The notes under the pieces: generated by a model
Database searches by the model: none
What the model saw: the letters and a program-made list of their open reading frames with translations, nothing else
Told to the model about the DNA's origin: nothing
DNA from: Sphingomonas sp. TDK1
GTDB lineage: Bacteria; Pseudomonadota; Alphaproteobacteria; Sphingomonadales; Sphingomonadaceae
NCBI RefSeq assembly: GCF_001650735.1
Contig: NZ_LXVY01000016.1
Location: 43,762 to 107,761, forward strand
Direction of reading: 5' to 3'
DNA: 64,000 bases
Made by a program: the position numbers and the translations under genes
Shown: in pieces, positions 33,163 through 42,347 of the stretch
How the letters are laid out: each line of letters starts with the position of its first letter
Position numbering within the stretch: position 1 is the first letter of the stretch

Positions 33163-35364
33163 TCAGGCAGATCGCAGCACCGCGCTTCCTTGGCTTGCGC
33201 GCCCGATGCGCCGGCGGGTTTCGGGCGCGCTCGCGAAGGCTTGAAGCGCGGTGTCGAGCGCAGGCATGCGATGGCTGACCAGCGGCACGGCGGATGGTCG
33301 CGCCGCCTTCCAGCCAAGATCGCGACCCGGTACCGGTTCGACCAGCGCCATGGGCAGTGCACAGGCTCTCGCGATGGCGATGGCGAAATCCGCCCAGCTG
33401 ACTGCCCCCTGGTTCGCGAGATGCAGGATGCCGCGCGTACCGTCGATCAGTTCGTCCAGCACCGCGTTACAAAGATGCGGCACATAGGCGGGTGACACGA
33501 CCTGATCGTCGGCGGCGCGGAAGCGTCTGCCCGCCGCCAGCGCCTCGACCGCCTGCACCGCGAAATTCTGCGTGTCCCAGGGGGAAAAGAAGGCCGCGGT
33601 GCGTACGATGAGGTGACATCCCGGCAAGGCCCCGATCGCCGCCTCCATCGCCGCCTTGCTGCGGCCATAGGCATTCAGAGGCGTACAGGCGTCTGCCGCG
33701 AAATAGGCGCGTCCCGCCATGCCGTCGAACACCAGGTCGCTGGAAAAACTGACAGTCGGGATGCCCCGCTCGGAGGCAGCGATTGCCAGCTCCGTCGCGC
33801 CCACGCAGTTTGCGGCAAAGCACGCCGCCTCCGCGTCTTCCGCGTCATCCACCCGCACCCAGCCGGCCGCGTTGATCACCGCCCAGGGGCGATGCCCGGA
33901 TAACGCAGTCGCTATCGAAACGCCGTCCCGCAGATCCAGGATCGTGCGGTCGGTAAGGATATAGGCGAGGTCGCGCATCTCGCACATGCGCGCGAGCGCC
34001 TGCCCCAATGTCCCCGTCGCCCCGACGATGAACAGGGGATCACGGCGTGAGGACGACTTGCTCGACTGCGCGCATACCTCTGGATTCGGGTGCTGCCGAT
34101 GCACGACACGGTTGTCGCGCCGCCACCAGCCCGTACCGCCCATCGCCGGGTGCGCCGGCGGCCGGTGCGCGGCGAGCGCCTGCAGCAGCGGCACCATCGC
34201 GGTGGGCCGGGGCGTACCGCCTCGCACATCGAACACGCCGGGCTCGTATATGCCCGGGTCGGTCAGCAGCGTGTTCCAGCCCGAGGCGCCGAACAGCGAC
34301 CAGGCTGTCACCGCCTGCACCTCCACGCCGTCTGCCCGCGCAGCCTGCGCGTCGCCCCAGGCGTCGCGCATCCAGCGCATCTGCTCCTCGCGGGTGCAGC
34401 CGTTGTGCACCTCGGTGATCGCAATCGGGATGCGGTAGCGCGCCCAGGCTTCCGCCAGCGCGTTGGCGAGCCCGTCCGGTGCCGGGTCGAGCACCCGCAC
34501 GGCCTCGGTATCGACATAGGCGCTGCTGCCGTTGCCGCCGTGCATGGCAGGAGGATAGGCGGTGACACGCTCGTCCAGAAAGCGGTCGCTCGTCAGATAA
34601 TGGTTGATGCCGATCAGGTCCGGCGGACAGGGGTCGGAGGCCAGCGCCTCCAGCTTGTCGGCCAGCCCGAACCCGGCCAGCCGCTCCCACAGGGCGTGCC
34701 CCGGCACGACGCGGCCGCAGAGGAGATCCCAGCCCATCCAGCGCCGGGCGTTGTCATAGGCGACCTGGGTCTGCGTTCTCGGCGTGCCATAGGTCTTGCC
34801 GAGGTCCTCCGTCTGGATCAGCCGTGCGTCGGCGTTCACCGCCCGCACCGCGGCCATCGCGCACGCGACACCCTCCACCTGGTGGACCAGCGCCCGCCAG
34901 AAGCCGCCCTCGTCGCGTGCGTGCGGGTACCAATGGCCGTACAGCGCAGCGAAGCGCGCGGTGGTCAGCGGCTCGTTGACCGGGGTCCAGTCCGCGATCC
35001 AGGGGTAGCGCTCGGCGACACGCGCGGCATAGTCGCCCAGCTTCGCGCCGAAATCCGGATCCAGCAAATTGGTGCGCGGGGGACCGCTGCCATGATGGAC
35101 CAGTCCGGCGATCGGTCGGATGCCGAGCGCTTGGAGCCGCGCAAGGCGCGCATCGCTCCACGTCCAGTCGCAGGACTGGGGATCCCCGGGGCAGATCCTC
35201 TCCCACAGGATCGGAAAGCGAAGCGCGCGCACGCCCAGGCTGGCAATGAGATCCAGGTCCTCCAGCCGGTCCTGATGGCCGGTTTCCAGCGTCTGGTCGC
35301 GGAAGTGTTCGCCGACACGGTTCACGGTACATTCGGCACCGCCCCAAAGTTCGAGTGGTGGCAT
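33163..35364 (-). CDS. GH1 glycosidase - RmlD-like sugar nucleotide reductase fusion
   Basis: A 733-residue fusion. Residues 1-400 form a (beta/alpha)8 GH1-like domain (ELWGGAECTVNRVG) with the acid/base Glu131 in TPVNEP and nucleophile Glu318 in ITEVHNG. Residues ~442-733 are a dTDP-4-dehydrorhamnose-reductase-like SDR domain with NAD(P) motif VGATGTLG (447-454) and catalytic Y566-x-x-x-K570 (AYGRSK). A ~40-residue linker separates them. ATG 35364 has GAGGA upstream; ATG 35376 is an alternative. A glycosidase joined to a nucleotide-sugar reductase is unusual; the nearby Glf fusion suggests a surface glycan role. Confidence 0.88.
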   Translation of the reverse strand: MPPLELWGGAECTVNRVGEHFRDQTLETGHQDRLEDLDLIASLGVRALRFPILWERICPGDPQSCDWTWSDARLARLQALGIRPIAGLVHHGSGPPRTNLLDPDFGAKLGDYAARVAERYPWIADWTPVNEPLTTARFAALYGHWYPHARDEGGFWRALVHQVEGVACAMAAVRAVNADARLIQTEDLGKTYGTPRTQTQVAYDNARRWMGWDLLCGRVVPGHALWERLAGFGLADKLEALASDPCPPDLIGINHYLTSDRFLDERVTAYPPAMHGGNGSSAYVDTEAVRVLDPAPDGLANALAEAWARYRIPIAITEVHNGCTREEQMRWMRDAWGDAQAARADGVEVQAVTAWSLFGASGWNTLLTDPGIYEPGVFDVRGGTPRPTAMVPLLQALAAHRPPAHPAMGGTGWWRRDNRVVHRQHPNPEVCAQSSKSSSRRDPLFIVGATGTLGQALARMCEMRDLAYILTDRTILDLRDGVSIATALSGHRPWAVINAAGWVRVDDAEDAEAACFAANCVGATELAIAASERGIPTVSFSSDLVFDGMAGRAYFAADACTPLNAYGRSKAAMEAAIGALPGCHLIVRTAAFFSPWDTQNFAVQAVEALAAGRRFRAADDQVVSPAYVPHLCNAVLDELIDGTRGILHLANQGAVSWADFAIAIARACALPMALVEPVPGRDLGWKAARPSAVPLVSHRMPALDTALQAFASAPETRRRIGRASQGSAVLRSA

Positions 35365-35543
35365 CGGGGTCCTCATGTACGGATCGAAGCCCTGTGCGCA
35401 GGGCGCAACAAGGCCGGGATGACGCCGCCGCTCCGTTCGTCGCAAAATGCGGGCCGGCGCCTCCGAAGAAGCGCGTAGCGGACACATCCGCAATTTCCTT
35501 CTGCGCTTATAAAAACCAAATGGTTATCAAGGGTTGGAACAGC

Positions 35544-36716
35544 ATGTCGGGTAAATCGGTGGCGGAGAGCGGGACGATGGTCGGGCGCTGGACGGAAGCG
35601 GAGGCAAAGGCGTGGTTCACCCGGCAGCCTTGGGTCATGGGGTGCAACTTCACGCCTTCGAACGCGATCAACCAGCTGGAGATGTGGCAGGCCGCCACCT
35701 TCGACCTGGAAGCGATCCGCGCGGAGCTGGCGCTGGCGGCGGACGTCGGCATGAACGCGGTGCGGGTCTACCTGCACGATCTGCTCTGGGCCGAGGATCC
35801 GGATGGCTTCCTTGGCCGCATCGACGCAATGCTGGCGGTGGCCGAAGGCTTCGGCATCCGGGTGATGCTGGTGCTGTTCGATTCCTGCTGGCACCCGGAT
35901 CCGGCGCTGGGCCCGCAGCCCGCGCCGAAGCCGGGCGTGCATAATTCCGGTTGGGTGCAGTCGCCGGGCGTCCCCGCGCTGCGCGACCGCAGCCAGCGCC
36001 CCCGGCTGGAGGGCTATGTGAAGGGCATTGTCGGGCGGTTCCGCAAGGATCGCCGCGTGCTCGCCTGGGACATCTGGAACGAGCCGGACAACGGGCCCGA
36101 CGTGTCGCTCTGCGACGCGGGCGAACTGGAGGCGAAGGCCGATCTCGTACTGCCCCTGCTGGTCGACGCGTTTTCCTGGGCCCGCAGCATGCGGCCGGTG
36201 CAGCCGCTGACCAGCGGCATCTGGCTGGGCGACTGGTCCTCGCCCGAGCGGCTGACGCCGCTGCAGCAGGCGCAGACGGGCCTGTCGGACGTCGTGTCGT
36301 TCCACAATTACGGCACCGCCGAGGATTTCGCCCGGCGGATCGACTGGCTCGGCGTCTTCGACCGTCCGATGTGGTGCACCGAATTCATGGCGCGCCCCGC
36401 CGGCAGCACGTTCGAGGCGATCCTGCCGGTGGCACGCGCGAGGAATGTCGGCGCGTTCTGCTGGGGCCTGGTGCGCGGCAAGACGCAGACCCACCTGCCC
36501 TGGGCGGCATGGGAAAATCCGAACCTCGCGGGCCTGAAGGACAAGTGGTTCCATGACATCTTTGACGTCGGCGGCGTCCCCTATGACGATACCGAGGTCG
36601 AATTCCTCCGTTTGCTCCGCGCGCTCGAAGACAAGGCGCCGCACTGGCCGCTGATCGAAATCCCCGTCGCCAAGGACGCGCCCGGTTCCGGGGACGACGA
36701 GGCGAAGGCGGCCTGA
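35544..36716 (+). CDS. GH5/cellulase-like glycoside hydrolase
   Basis: A ~390-residue (beta/alpha)8 hydrolase without a visible signal peptide, so probably cytosolic. The acid/base Glu is in LAWDIWNEPDNG and the likely nucleophile Glu in MWCTEFMARP, the clan A pattern. The start is uncertain: ATG 35520 and ATG 35577 are also in frame; 35544 has a modest AAGGG upstream. It is divergent from the GH1-reductase fusion and converges on the GT-Glf fusion, forming a compact glycan island. Its cytosolic location suggests it is not a polymer degrader; function unknown. Confidence 0.82.
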   Translation: MSGKSVAESGTMVGRWTEAEAKAWFTRQPWVMGCNFTPSNAINQLEMWQAATFDLEAIRAELALAADVGMNAVRVYLHDLLWAEDPDGFLGRIDAMLAVAEGFGIRVMLVLFDSCWHPDPALGPQPAPKPGVHNSGWVQSPGVPALRDRSQRPRLEGYVKGIVGRFRKDRRVLAWDIWNEPDNGPDVSLCDAGELEAKADLVLPLLVDAFSWARSMRPVQPLTSGIWLGDWSSPERLTPLQQAQTGLSDVVSFHNYGTAEDFARRIDWLGVFDRPMWCTEFMARPAGSTFEAILPVARARNVGAFCWGLVRGKTQTHLPWAAWENPNLAGLKDKWFHDIFDVGGVPYDDTEVEFLRLLRALEDKAPHWPLIEIPVAKDAPGSGDDEAKAA

Positions 36717-36737
36717 CCCAACCGCCCTCCCCACGCC

Positions 36738-39089
36738 CTATTCCGCCAGCGCCGCCGTGGTGCGCGGCGCAGCCTCCCGCTCCTCGGCGATGTGCCGGCG
36801 ATAGGTTGCGAGCGCCTGCCCAACGACCTGGTCCATGTTGTAATAGCGGTAGGTCGCGAGCCGCCCGACGAACAGCACGCCCCTGGTCGCCGCCGCAAGC
36901 GCCTCGTAGCGCTTGAACAGCGCCTGGTTCTCGGGGCACGGGATCGGATAGTATGGATCCCCCTCGGCGCTGGGATATTCGTAGGTCAGGCTGGTGGTCG
37001 GCGCCTGCTGGCCGGTGAGGTGCTTGTACTCGGTCACCCGCGTGTACGGCACCTTTTCGTCCGGATAGTTCACCACCGCCACCGGCTGCGCCCAGGCGCG
37101 GTCCGCATGGACATGCTCGAAGCGTAGCGACCGATAGGGCAGCTTGCCGAAACGGAAATCGAAATATTCGTCGATCGGCCCGGTATAGACGATCTGATCG
37201 AAGCTGAACCGCCGCTTCGCCTCCTCGAAAGTCACGCCCAGTTCCAGGTCGATGTTCGGGTGATCGAGCATCTTCGCGAACATCGCGGTGTAGCCGTCGC
37301 GCGGCATCGCCTGGAAGCGATCGGTGAAATAGCGATCATCGGTATTGGTCCGCGTCGGCACGCGGGCAGTGACGCTCTTGTCCAGCTCGGAGGGATCGAT
37401 CCCCCATTGCTTGCGCGTATAGCCCTGGAAGAACGTCTCGTAGAGCTCGCGCCCCACGGCCGAGATCACGACATCTTCCGAGCTACGGATCACCGGCACC
37501 GGCTCGGCGCGCGCGGCGAGGAAGTCCGCGGCCTCTGCCTCGGTCTCCAGCGACAGACCGAACAGCGCGTTGAGCGTCGTTCGGTTGATCGGGATCGGCA
37601 CCTGCTGCCCGCGCGCTTCCGCCAGCACGCGGTGCTCATAGGGCCGCCATTCGGTGAAGCGCGAGAGATAGTCGAAGATATCCACGCTGTTGGTGTGGAA
37701 GATGTGCGGGCCATATTGATGGATCAGAATGCCCGCCGCGTCCTTGTGATCGAAGGCGTTGCCGGCGATGTGCGGCCGCTTGTCGATCACCAGCACGCGC
37801 TTGCCGGCATCGGCCGCAAGCCGTTCGGCCATCACCGAGCCGGCAAAGCCCGCACCGACCACCAGATAGTCGTAATGGAGGCTGCGCACCGGCTTGAGCA
37901 GCGGCTGGTCCGGCTCGGCAACCTGCCGGATCAGCCCCAGCATCCGCGCTGCGACCTGATCCCAGCTCTGTTCCGCCAGCAGCGCATCCGCCTCGACGCG
38001 CCACGCGTCGCCGGTGCCACGCAACGCCAGTGCCTGCGCGCAGGCATGGAGGAAGCCCGCCGCGCCGTCCGCCACGAACACGCCCGCGACGTCACCATAA
38101 TGGCGAATCACGTCGGCGATCGGGGTGGACACCACCGGCAGGCCCGCCGCCAGATATTCCGGGGTCTTGGTCGGGCTGATGAAGCGCGTCGCGTCATTGA
38201 TCGCGAACGGCATCAACGCCACGTCCCAGCCGCCCGCATAGAGCGGGAGTTCGGCATAGGTCTTCGCGCCTAGCCACGCGATGTTGGCACGCTGCGGCAG
38301 CTCGGCGAGGTCGATCTTCACGACAGGGCCGACCATCACGATCGTCCAGTCCGGTCGCGCATCGGCAAGCGCGGCGATCAGCCCGAGATCCATCCGCTCG
38401 TCGATCACGCCGTAGAAGCCCAGCCGTGGACGCGGCAGTCCGGCCTGACCGGCGACGTCCTGCACCAGCGCGCGCGCTTGCGCGAAATGGGCGGCATCGA
38501 CACTCGACGGAAAGGCATGCACCGACGGATGGCTCTCGCGCTTCGCTTCGTAGAGGCTGTAGCCACCGGTGAAGACCAAGTCGGCCAGCCCGAACAGCTG
38601 CTGCTCCAGCAGCATCAGTTCAGGCGGCGCGAAGCGGAAATTCTTCAGCTCGTCCATGCAGTCATAGACCGTGCAAGCGGCCCCGAGATGCCGCGAGAAG
38701 GGCAGCATCATCGGCGTATAATACCAGCGGATCAGGTGCTCGCCGATGCCCGCGACATGCTCGTCGAGCAGCGCCTTCAGCGCCGCCGTCCGCCCCTCCG
38801 CGCCCAGATTGCCCGGCAGGTGCGGTACCGCCACCGTTACCCTCGCCCCTTCGTCTCGCAATTCCAGCCAGGGGGCTGTGCTGTCGTCGTCGATCGGCTC
38901 TTCCCAGAACAGCACGTCCATGTTGCGCGCGAAGCGGGTCATGAGATGCTGCGGTCGCTGGAAGACGAAATTCCAGCGAAGATGCGAAAAGCAGATTAGC
39001 GCGAAGTTGCTGCTGCCGGGGCGATGGATAGCGACATGGTTGGTCAAGGACAGTTTCCCTGTTGCGGTTAACAGGGAGAACCCGCCCAA
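36738..39089 (-). CDS. glycosyltransferase - UDP-galactopyranose mutase fusion
   Basis: A 783-residue fusion. Residues ~28-395 are a GT4-like glycosyltransferase (HLRWNFVFQRPQHLM; C-terminal sugar-nucleotide motif SPTKTPEYLAAGLPVVST at 305-322). Residues ~405-770 are a Glf-type mutase with the FAD motif VGAGFAGSVMAE (411-422), YGPHIFHTN and KQWGIDPSEL. Glf converts UDP-galactopyranose to UDP-galactofuranose; the fused transferase could use it directly. TTG 39089 is the longest start; TTG 39047 with AGGG upstream is equally possible. Confidence 0.9.
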   Translation of the reverse strand: MGGFSLLTATGKLSLTNHVAIHRPGSSNFALICFSHLRWNFVFQRPQHLMTRFARNMDVLFWEEPIDDDSTAPWLELRDEGARVTVAVPHLPGNLGAEGRTAALKALLDEHVAGIGEHLIRWYYTPMMLPFSRHLGAACTVYDCMDELKNFRFAPPELMLLEQQLFGLADLVFTGGYSLYEAKRESHPSVHAFPSSVDAAHFAQARALVQDVAGQAGLPRPRLGFYGVIDERMDLGLIAALADARPDWTIVMVGPVVKIDLAELPQRANIAWLGAKTYAELPLYAGGWDVALMPFAINDATRFISPTKTPEYLAAGLPVVSTPIADVIRHYGDVAGVFVADGAAGFLHACAQALALRGTGDAWRVEADALLAEQSWDQVAARMLGLIRQVAEPDQPLLKPVRSLHYDYLVVGAGFAGSVMAERLAADAGKRVLVIDKRPHIAGNAFDHKDAAGILIHQYGPHIFHTNSVDIFDYLSRFTEWRPYEHRVLAEARGQQVPIPINRTTLNALFGLSLETEAEAADFLAARAEPVPVIRSSEDVVISAVGRELYETFFQGYTRKQWGIDPSELDKSVTARVPTRTNTDDRYFTDRFQAMPRDGYTAMFAKMLDHPNIDLELGVTFEEAKRRFSFDQIVYTGPIDEYFDFRFGKLPYRSLRFEHVHADRAWAQPVAVVNYPDEKVPYTRVTEYKHLTGQQAPTTSLTYEYPSAEGDPYYPIPCPENQALFKRYEALAAATRGVLFVGRLATYRYYNMDQVVGQALATYRRHIAEEREAAPRTTAALAE

Positions 39090-39207
39090 GCTTCGGGCCG
39101 TTCCAAGATTACATCAGCAATTCTTTTAAATTAGCATGATACAAGTTAATGCAATGTCGCCACTCTGCGGCATGGCGGGCGGCACCGATGTGCCGCCCGC
39201 CTTTCGT

Positions 39208-39906
39208 TCAGGCCGCATCGACCATCACGATTTCGCTGTCTTCGATCGCAGTGATTTTCACCACCTCGGCATCCTTGATCGCGGCGCCGTCGCGGGCATT
39301 CACCCGTACGCCGTCGATTTCCACCGCACCGATGGCGGGCACCAGATAGGCGCGGCGATCGCTGCCCAGCGTGTACTCGGCCGTCTCGCCGGCGCGCAGG
39401 GTCACACCCACGACGCGGGCGTCGGTACGGATCGGCAGCGCATCGCCGTCCCCGTCGAAGCCGCTTGCCAGCACCACGAACTGGCCGGCGCGATCGGTCT
39501 TCGGGAAGGGGCGCGTGCCCCAGCTCGGCTTCTCGCCGCCGCGGGTCGGCTGGATCCAGATCTGGAAGATCCGGGTCGTCTCGTCCTCGCGATTATATTC
39601 GGAATGCGCGATGCCCGTGCCAGCCGACATCACCTGCACGTCGCCGGCAACGGTACGGCCGTGATTGCCCAGATTGTCCTGATGGGTGATGGCGCCGTCG
39701 CGGACATAGGTGATGATTTCCATGTCGCGGTGCGGATGCGGCGGGAAGCCGGTCTGCGGCGCGATCGTATCGTCGTTCCACACGCGCAGGTTGCCCCAGC
39801 TGGTGCGGGCCGGATCATAATAGTTGGCGAAGGAGAAATGATGCTTGGCATCGAGCCAGCCATGATTGGCGCCGCCGAGGCTCGAAAAGGGGCGAAGTTC
39901 GATCAT
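39208..39906 (-). CDS. pirin family protein
   Basis: A 232-residue bicupin. The N-terminal cupin has the metal-binding histidines in PPHPHRDMEIITYV and the distal His in GIAHSEYN, as in pirins such as YhaK/YhhW, some of which are quercetin dioxygenases. The C-terminal cupin lacks them, as usual. It is divergent from a LysR regulator with a palindromic operator candidate between them, so it is probably that regulator's target. Confidence 0.92.
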   Translation of the reverse strand: MIELRPFSSLGGANHGWLDAKHHFSFANYYDPARTSWGNLRVWNDDTIAPQTGFPPHPHRDMEIITYVRDGAITHQDNLGNHGRTVAGDVQVMSAGTGIAHSEYNREDETTRIFQIWIQPTRGGEKPSWGTRPFPKTDRAGQFVVLASGFDGDGDALPIRTDARVVGVTLRAGETAEYTLGSDRRAYLVPAIGAVEIDGVRVNARDGAAIKDAEVVKITAIEDSEIVMVDAA

Positions 39907-39979
39907 CTGGGGTCTCCCTGAAGGGGTGCGCCGGGCTGCGGCGCGCTTTCGATGACCGGGATATAGGCGGGCTCGACTT

Positions 39980-40004
39980 CTCCAATCAGTGGGATAAGTT
40001 GGAG
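39980..40004. promoter_or_regulatory. candidate LysR operator between pirin and lysR genes
   Basis: Perfect 6-bp arms CTCCAA and TTGGAG with a 13-bp centre, in the 120-bp divergent gap. LysR-type regulators bind interrupted palindromes in such divergent promoters. It lies 22 bp upstream of the regulator's ATG and 73 bp from the pirin start. Confidence 0.6.
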
Positions 40005-40026
40005 CGAAACGTTCCAGGAAATAGAA

Positions 40027-40956
40027 ATGTCAAACGCGGGCATGCCCACCTTCGACCAGCTCCGCATCTTCCTCGCCGTGGTGGACAGCGGCAGCTTTGC
40101 GGGTGCGGGGCGCCAGCTCAACCGCGCGGTGTCGGTCATCAGCTACGGCATCGCCAACCTCGAGGCGCAGCTGGGCGTGCTGCTGTTCGACCGCGAGGGG
40201 ACCAAGAAGCCGCGCCTCACCACCGCCGGCGCAGCGGTGCTGGCCGAGGCGCGCACGGTGGCGCAGGGTATCGACGGACTGCGGGCGAAGGTGAAGGGCC
40301 TGCTCGACGGGCTGGAAGCAGAGGTGAACCTCGCCGTCGACGTGATGCTGCCCACCCGCCGGCTCGGCGAAGTGCTGCGCGCCTTCCGCGCCGAATTTCC
40401 GACGGTGACGCTGCGGCTGCACGTCGAGGCGCTGGGCGCGATCACCAGCCTCGTGCTGGAGGGCAAGGCAGTGCTCGGCATTTCCGGGCCGTTGGCGCAG
40501 GGCATGAACGGCATCGAATGCGAGGCGGCAGGATCGGTGGCGATGGTGCCGGTGGCGGCGCCCGACCATCCGCTCGGCCGGATGGACCCGATTCCGCCCG
40601 GCGCGGGGCGCGACCATGTCCAGCTGGTACTCTCCGACCGCTCGCCGCTCACCGCCGGTCGTGACTTCGCGGTGATGAGCCCGCGCACGTGGCGGCTCGC
40701 CGATCTCGGCGCGAAGCACGCACTCCTGCGTGAGGGCATCGGCTGGGGCAACATGCCGCTGCCGCTGATCGAGCCGGACCTGGTCGCCGGCACGCTGGTG
40801 CGGCTGGCGATGCCGGAAAGCCCGGGCGGCATGTACCGCTTCGGCGCGATCTGGCGCCGGGATGTGCCGCCCGGACCGGCGGCGTCGTGGCTGCGCGCGC
40901 GGTTCGTGGAGGTGGGGCGCGAGGATGTGGATCTGGAGGGGCTTGGCGAGGCCTGA
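40027..40956 (+). CDS. LysR family transcriptional regulator
   Basis: A 309-residue regulator. The N-terminal winged helix-turn-helix reads MPTFDQLRIFLAVVDSGSFA and then VISYGIANLEAQLGVLLFDR; the C-terminal periplasmic-binding-like effector domain follows. It is divergent from the pirin gene and probably autoregulates and activates it. The inducer cannot be inferred. ATG 40027 is followed by a second in-frame ATG at 40042 that could also serve. Confidence 0.94.
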   Translation: MSNAGMPTFDQLRIFLAVVDSGSFAGAGRQLNRAVSVISYGIANLEAQLGVLLFDREGTKKPRLTTAGAAVLAEARTVAQGIDGLRAKVKGLLDGLEAEVNLAVDVMLPTRRLGEVLRAFRAEFPTVTLRLHVEALGAITSLVLEGKAVLGISGPLAQGMNGIECEAAGSVAMVPVAAPDHPLGRMDPIPPGAGRDHVQLVLSDRSPLTAGRDFAVMSPRTWRLADLGAKHALLREGIGWGNMPLPLIEPDLVAGTLVRLAMPESPGGMYRFGAIWRRDVPPGPAASWLRARFVEVGREDVDLEGLGEA

Positions 40957-41002
40957 AGCGCTCGCTCCCCCCTCGCCCCCCGCCCCCCGCCCCCAGGCTG
41001 GG

Positions 41003-41368
41003 TCAGGGCGCCGTATTGAAGAAGAAATAGTGCTCGATCAGCTTGCCGTCTTGCGCGCGCGCCACGTCGACGCCGCTCACGAGCACCTCGCCCGGCGGGC
41101 CGCCTTTCCACCGCGCGGTCGCCACCCCGTGATGCCCGAGGCCCGGGCCATCAATTTCGAAGCGGAACCCTGGCGGCATATCAGCGAGAACGCCCGCAAC
41201 CACATCCGAGATCGCCTGATGCCCGCTGACCGTGCGCGCCGGCTCGAAGATGCTCGCTTCCGGGTGGTAGATATCGGCGATCGCGGCAAGCCGCGCAGCA
41301 TCGTCACGCTCATTCCACACCCGCTCGATGCTCGCGTGCAATAATTCGATTTCCGGAGCTTCGGTCAT
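41003..41368 (-). CDS. SnoaL/NTF2-like protein
   Basis: A 121-residue cone-shaped alpha+beta barrel protein. The pattern HASIERVWNERD, IADIYHPEASIFEP and GHQAISDVVAGVLADMP is typical of SnoaL-like NTF2-superfamily proteins, ending with the beta strands LIEHYFFFN. Members bind or isomerise small hydrophobic molecules or act as dimer modules. No partner is evident; it converges on the LysR gene. Confidence 0.8.
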   Translation of the reverse strand: MTEAPEIELLHASIERVWNERDDAARLAAIADIYHPEASIFEPARTVSGHQAISDVVAGVLADMPPGFRFEIDGPGLGHHGVATARWKGGPPGEVLVSGVDVARAQDGKLIEHYFFFNTAP

Positions 41369-41474
41369 ACGGTGATCCCCCGCTGGTAAACCTGCCCGCC
41401 ATCTGCTGCCGCGGGCACATTATTTGACGATGGTGCAGCGCATACACAAGCCGCTCCCGTCCCGGGCCAAGCCG

Positions 41475-42281
41475 TCAGAACAGGATCGCCCCGCCCGCGA
41501 CCAGCCGAACGTCGGGGGAATTGTGGTTCAGCCCCGCCACCGCCAGCAGGTCGAACTGCAACACCTTGGTCGGGCGCCATGCGGTCGACAGGGCGGCAAG
41601 CGCATAGGTTTCGTGGCCGTCGGGATCATTGTCCCGCTCCAGCGAGACCTCCGCCGTCGTCGTCACCTTCTCGCTGAGCTTGTAGCGCAGGCTGGTGATG
41701 CCGCTGACCGCAAAGTGCCGCCCCTGCCCGCTCTCGTTGGCGGCGGCGTCGGCCTCGCCGGTAAAGGCGACAGCGAGCTTCTCGGTCAGGTCATATTGCA
41801 CCGGCACGATCGCGCCGGCGGACCAGGTTCCGTCACCGATCGGTGACCTGCCCGTCGGCGCGGTGACGAAGCCCTCCACGCCGGCGGAAAAGGGCGTGCC
41901 CTTCTCGCCCGCGAGATGCTGGCGGATCGCGAAACGCAGGTCCCCGGTGCCATGGATCGTGTCGATGGTGCCGCTGGCCTTGTCACGCGTGCGATCCCGG
42001 CCATAGCCGGTCCAGCCCAGCTGCACCTCGGTCTTCGAACCTATCCCCGCGCGCACCAGCAGATCGGCGGTGACGATCCGGTCCTCGCGCTGGTCGGCCT
42101 TATCGTCGCGCTGCCAGTCGACGAACGATGCCTCGACATGCACGCGGCCGGGCTCGGTGGTGCAGCTCGATCCACCGATACTCGGTCGGGTCGGGCAGAA
42201 ACGCGGATCATCGTCTGCGAAGGCGTTGCCTGCCGCCAGCAGCGCCGCCCCGAGCCCAAAGATGCGCGCCGCCCGAACCAT
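41475..42281 (-). CDS. outer-membrane beta-barrel protein (phenol MetA-degradation/transporter-like family)
   Basis: A 268-residue secreted protein with a signal peptide (AARIFGLGAALLAAGNAFA). The mature chain is a run of amphipathic strands (TEVQLGWTGYGRDR, GTWSAGAIVPVQYDL, TTTAEVSLERDNDPDGHE) ending in a terminal Phe (VAGGAILF), as in outer-membrane barrels. The GTGDLRFAIRQHL and FVTAPTGRSPIGDGTW segments resemble the MetA-pathway-of-phenol-degradation family. Two Cys near the mature N terminus may pair. Function unknown. Confidence 0.82.
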   Translation of the reverse strand: MVRAARIFGLGAALLAAGNAFADDDPRFCPTRPSIGGSSCTTEPGRVHVEASFVDWQRDDKADQREDRIVTADLLVRAGIGSKTEVQLGWTGYGRDRTRDKASGTIDTIHGTGDLRFAIRQHLAGEKGTPFSAGVEGFVTAPTGRSPIGDGTWSAGAIVPVQYDLTEKLAVAFTGEADAAANESGQGRHFAVSGITSLRYKLSEKVTTTAEVSLERDNDPDGHETYALAALSTAWRPTKVLQFDLLAVAGLNHNSPDVRLVAGGAILF

Positions 42282-42347
42282 GTCTTCCCCCCAGAGCCTG
42301 TGGAGGGCCCAACGACATCGCGTCGGAAATGTTTCGACACACGTCCG

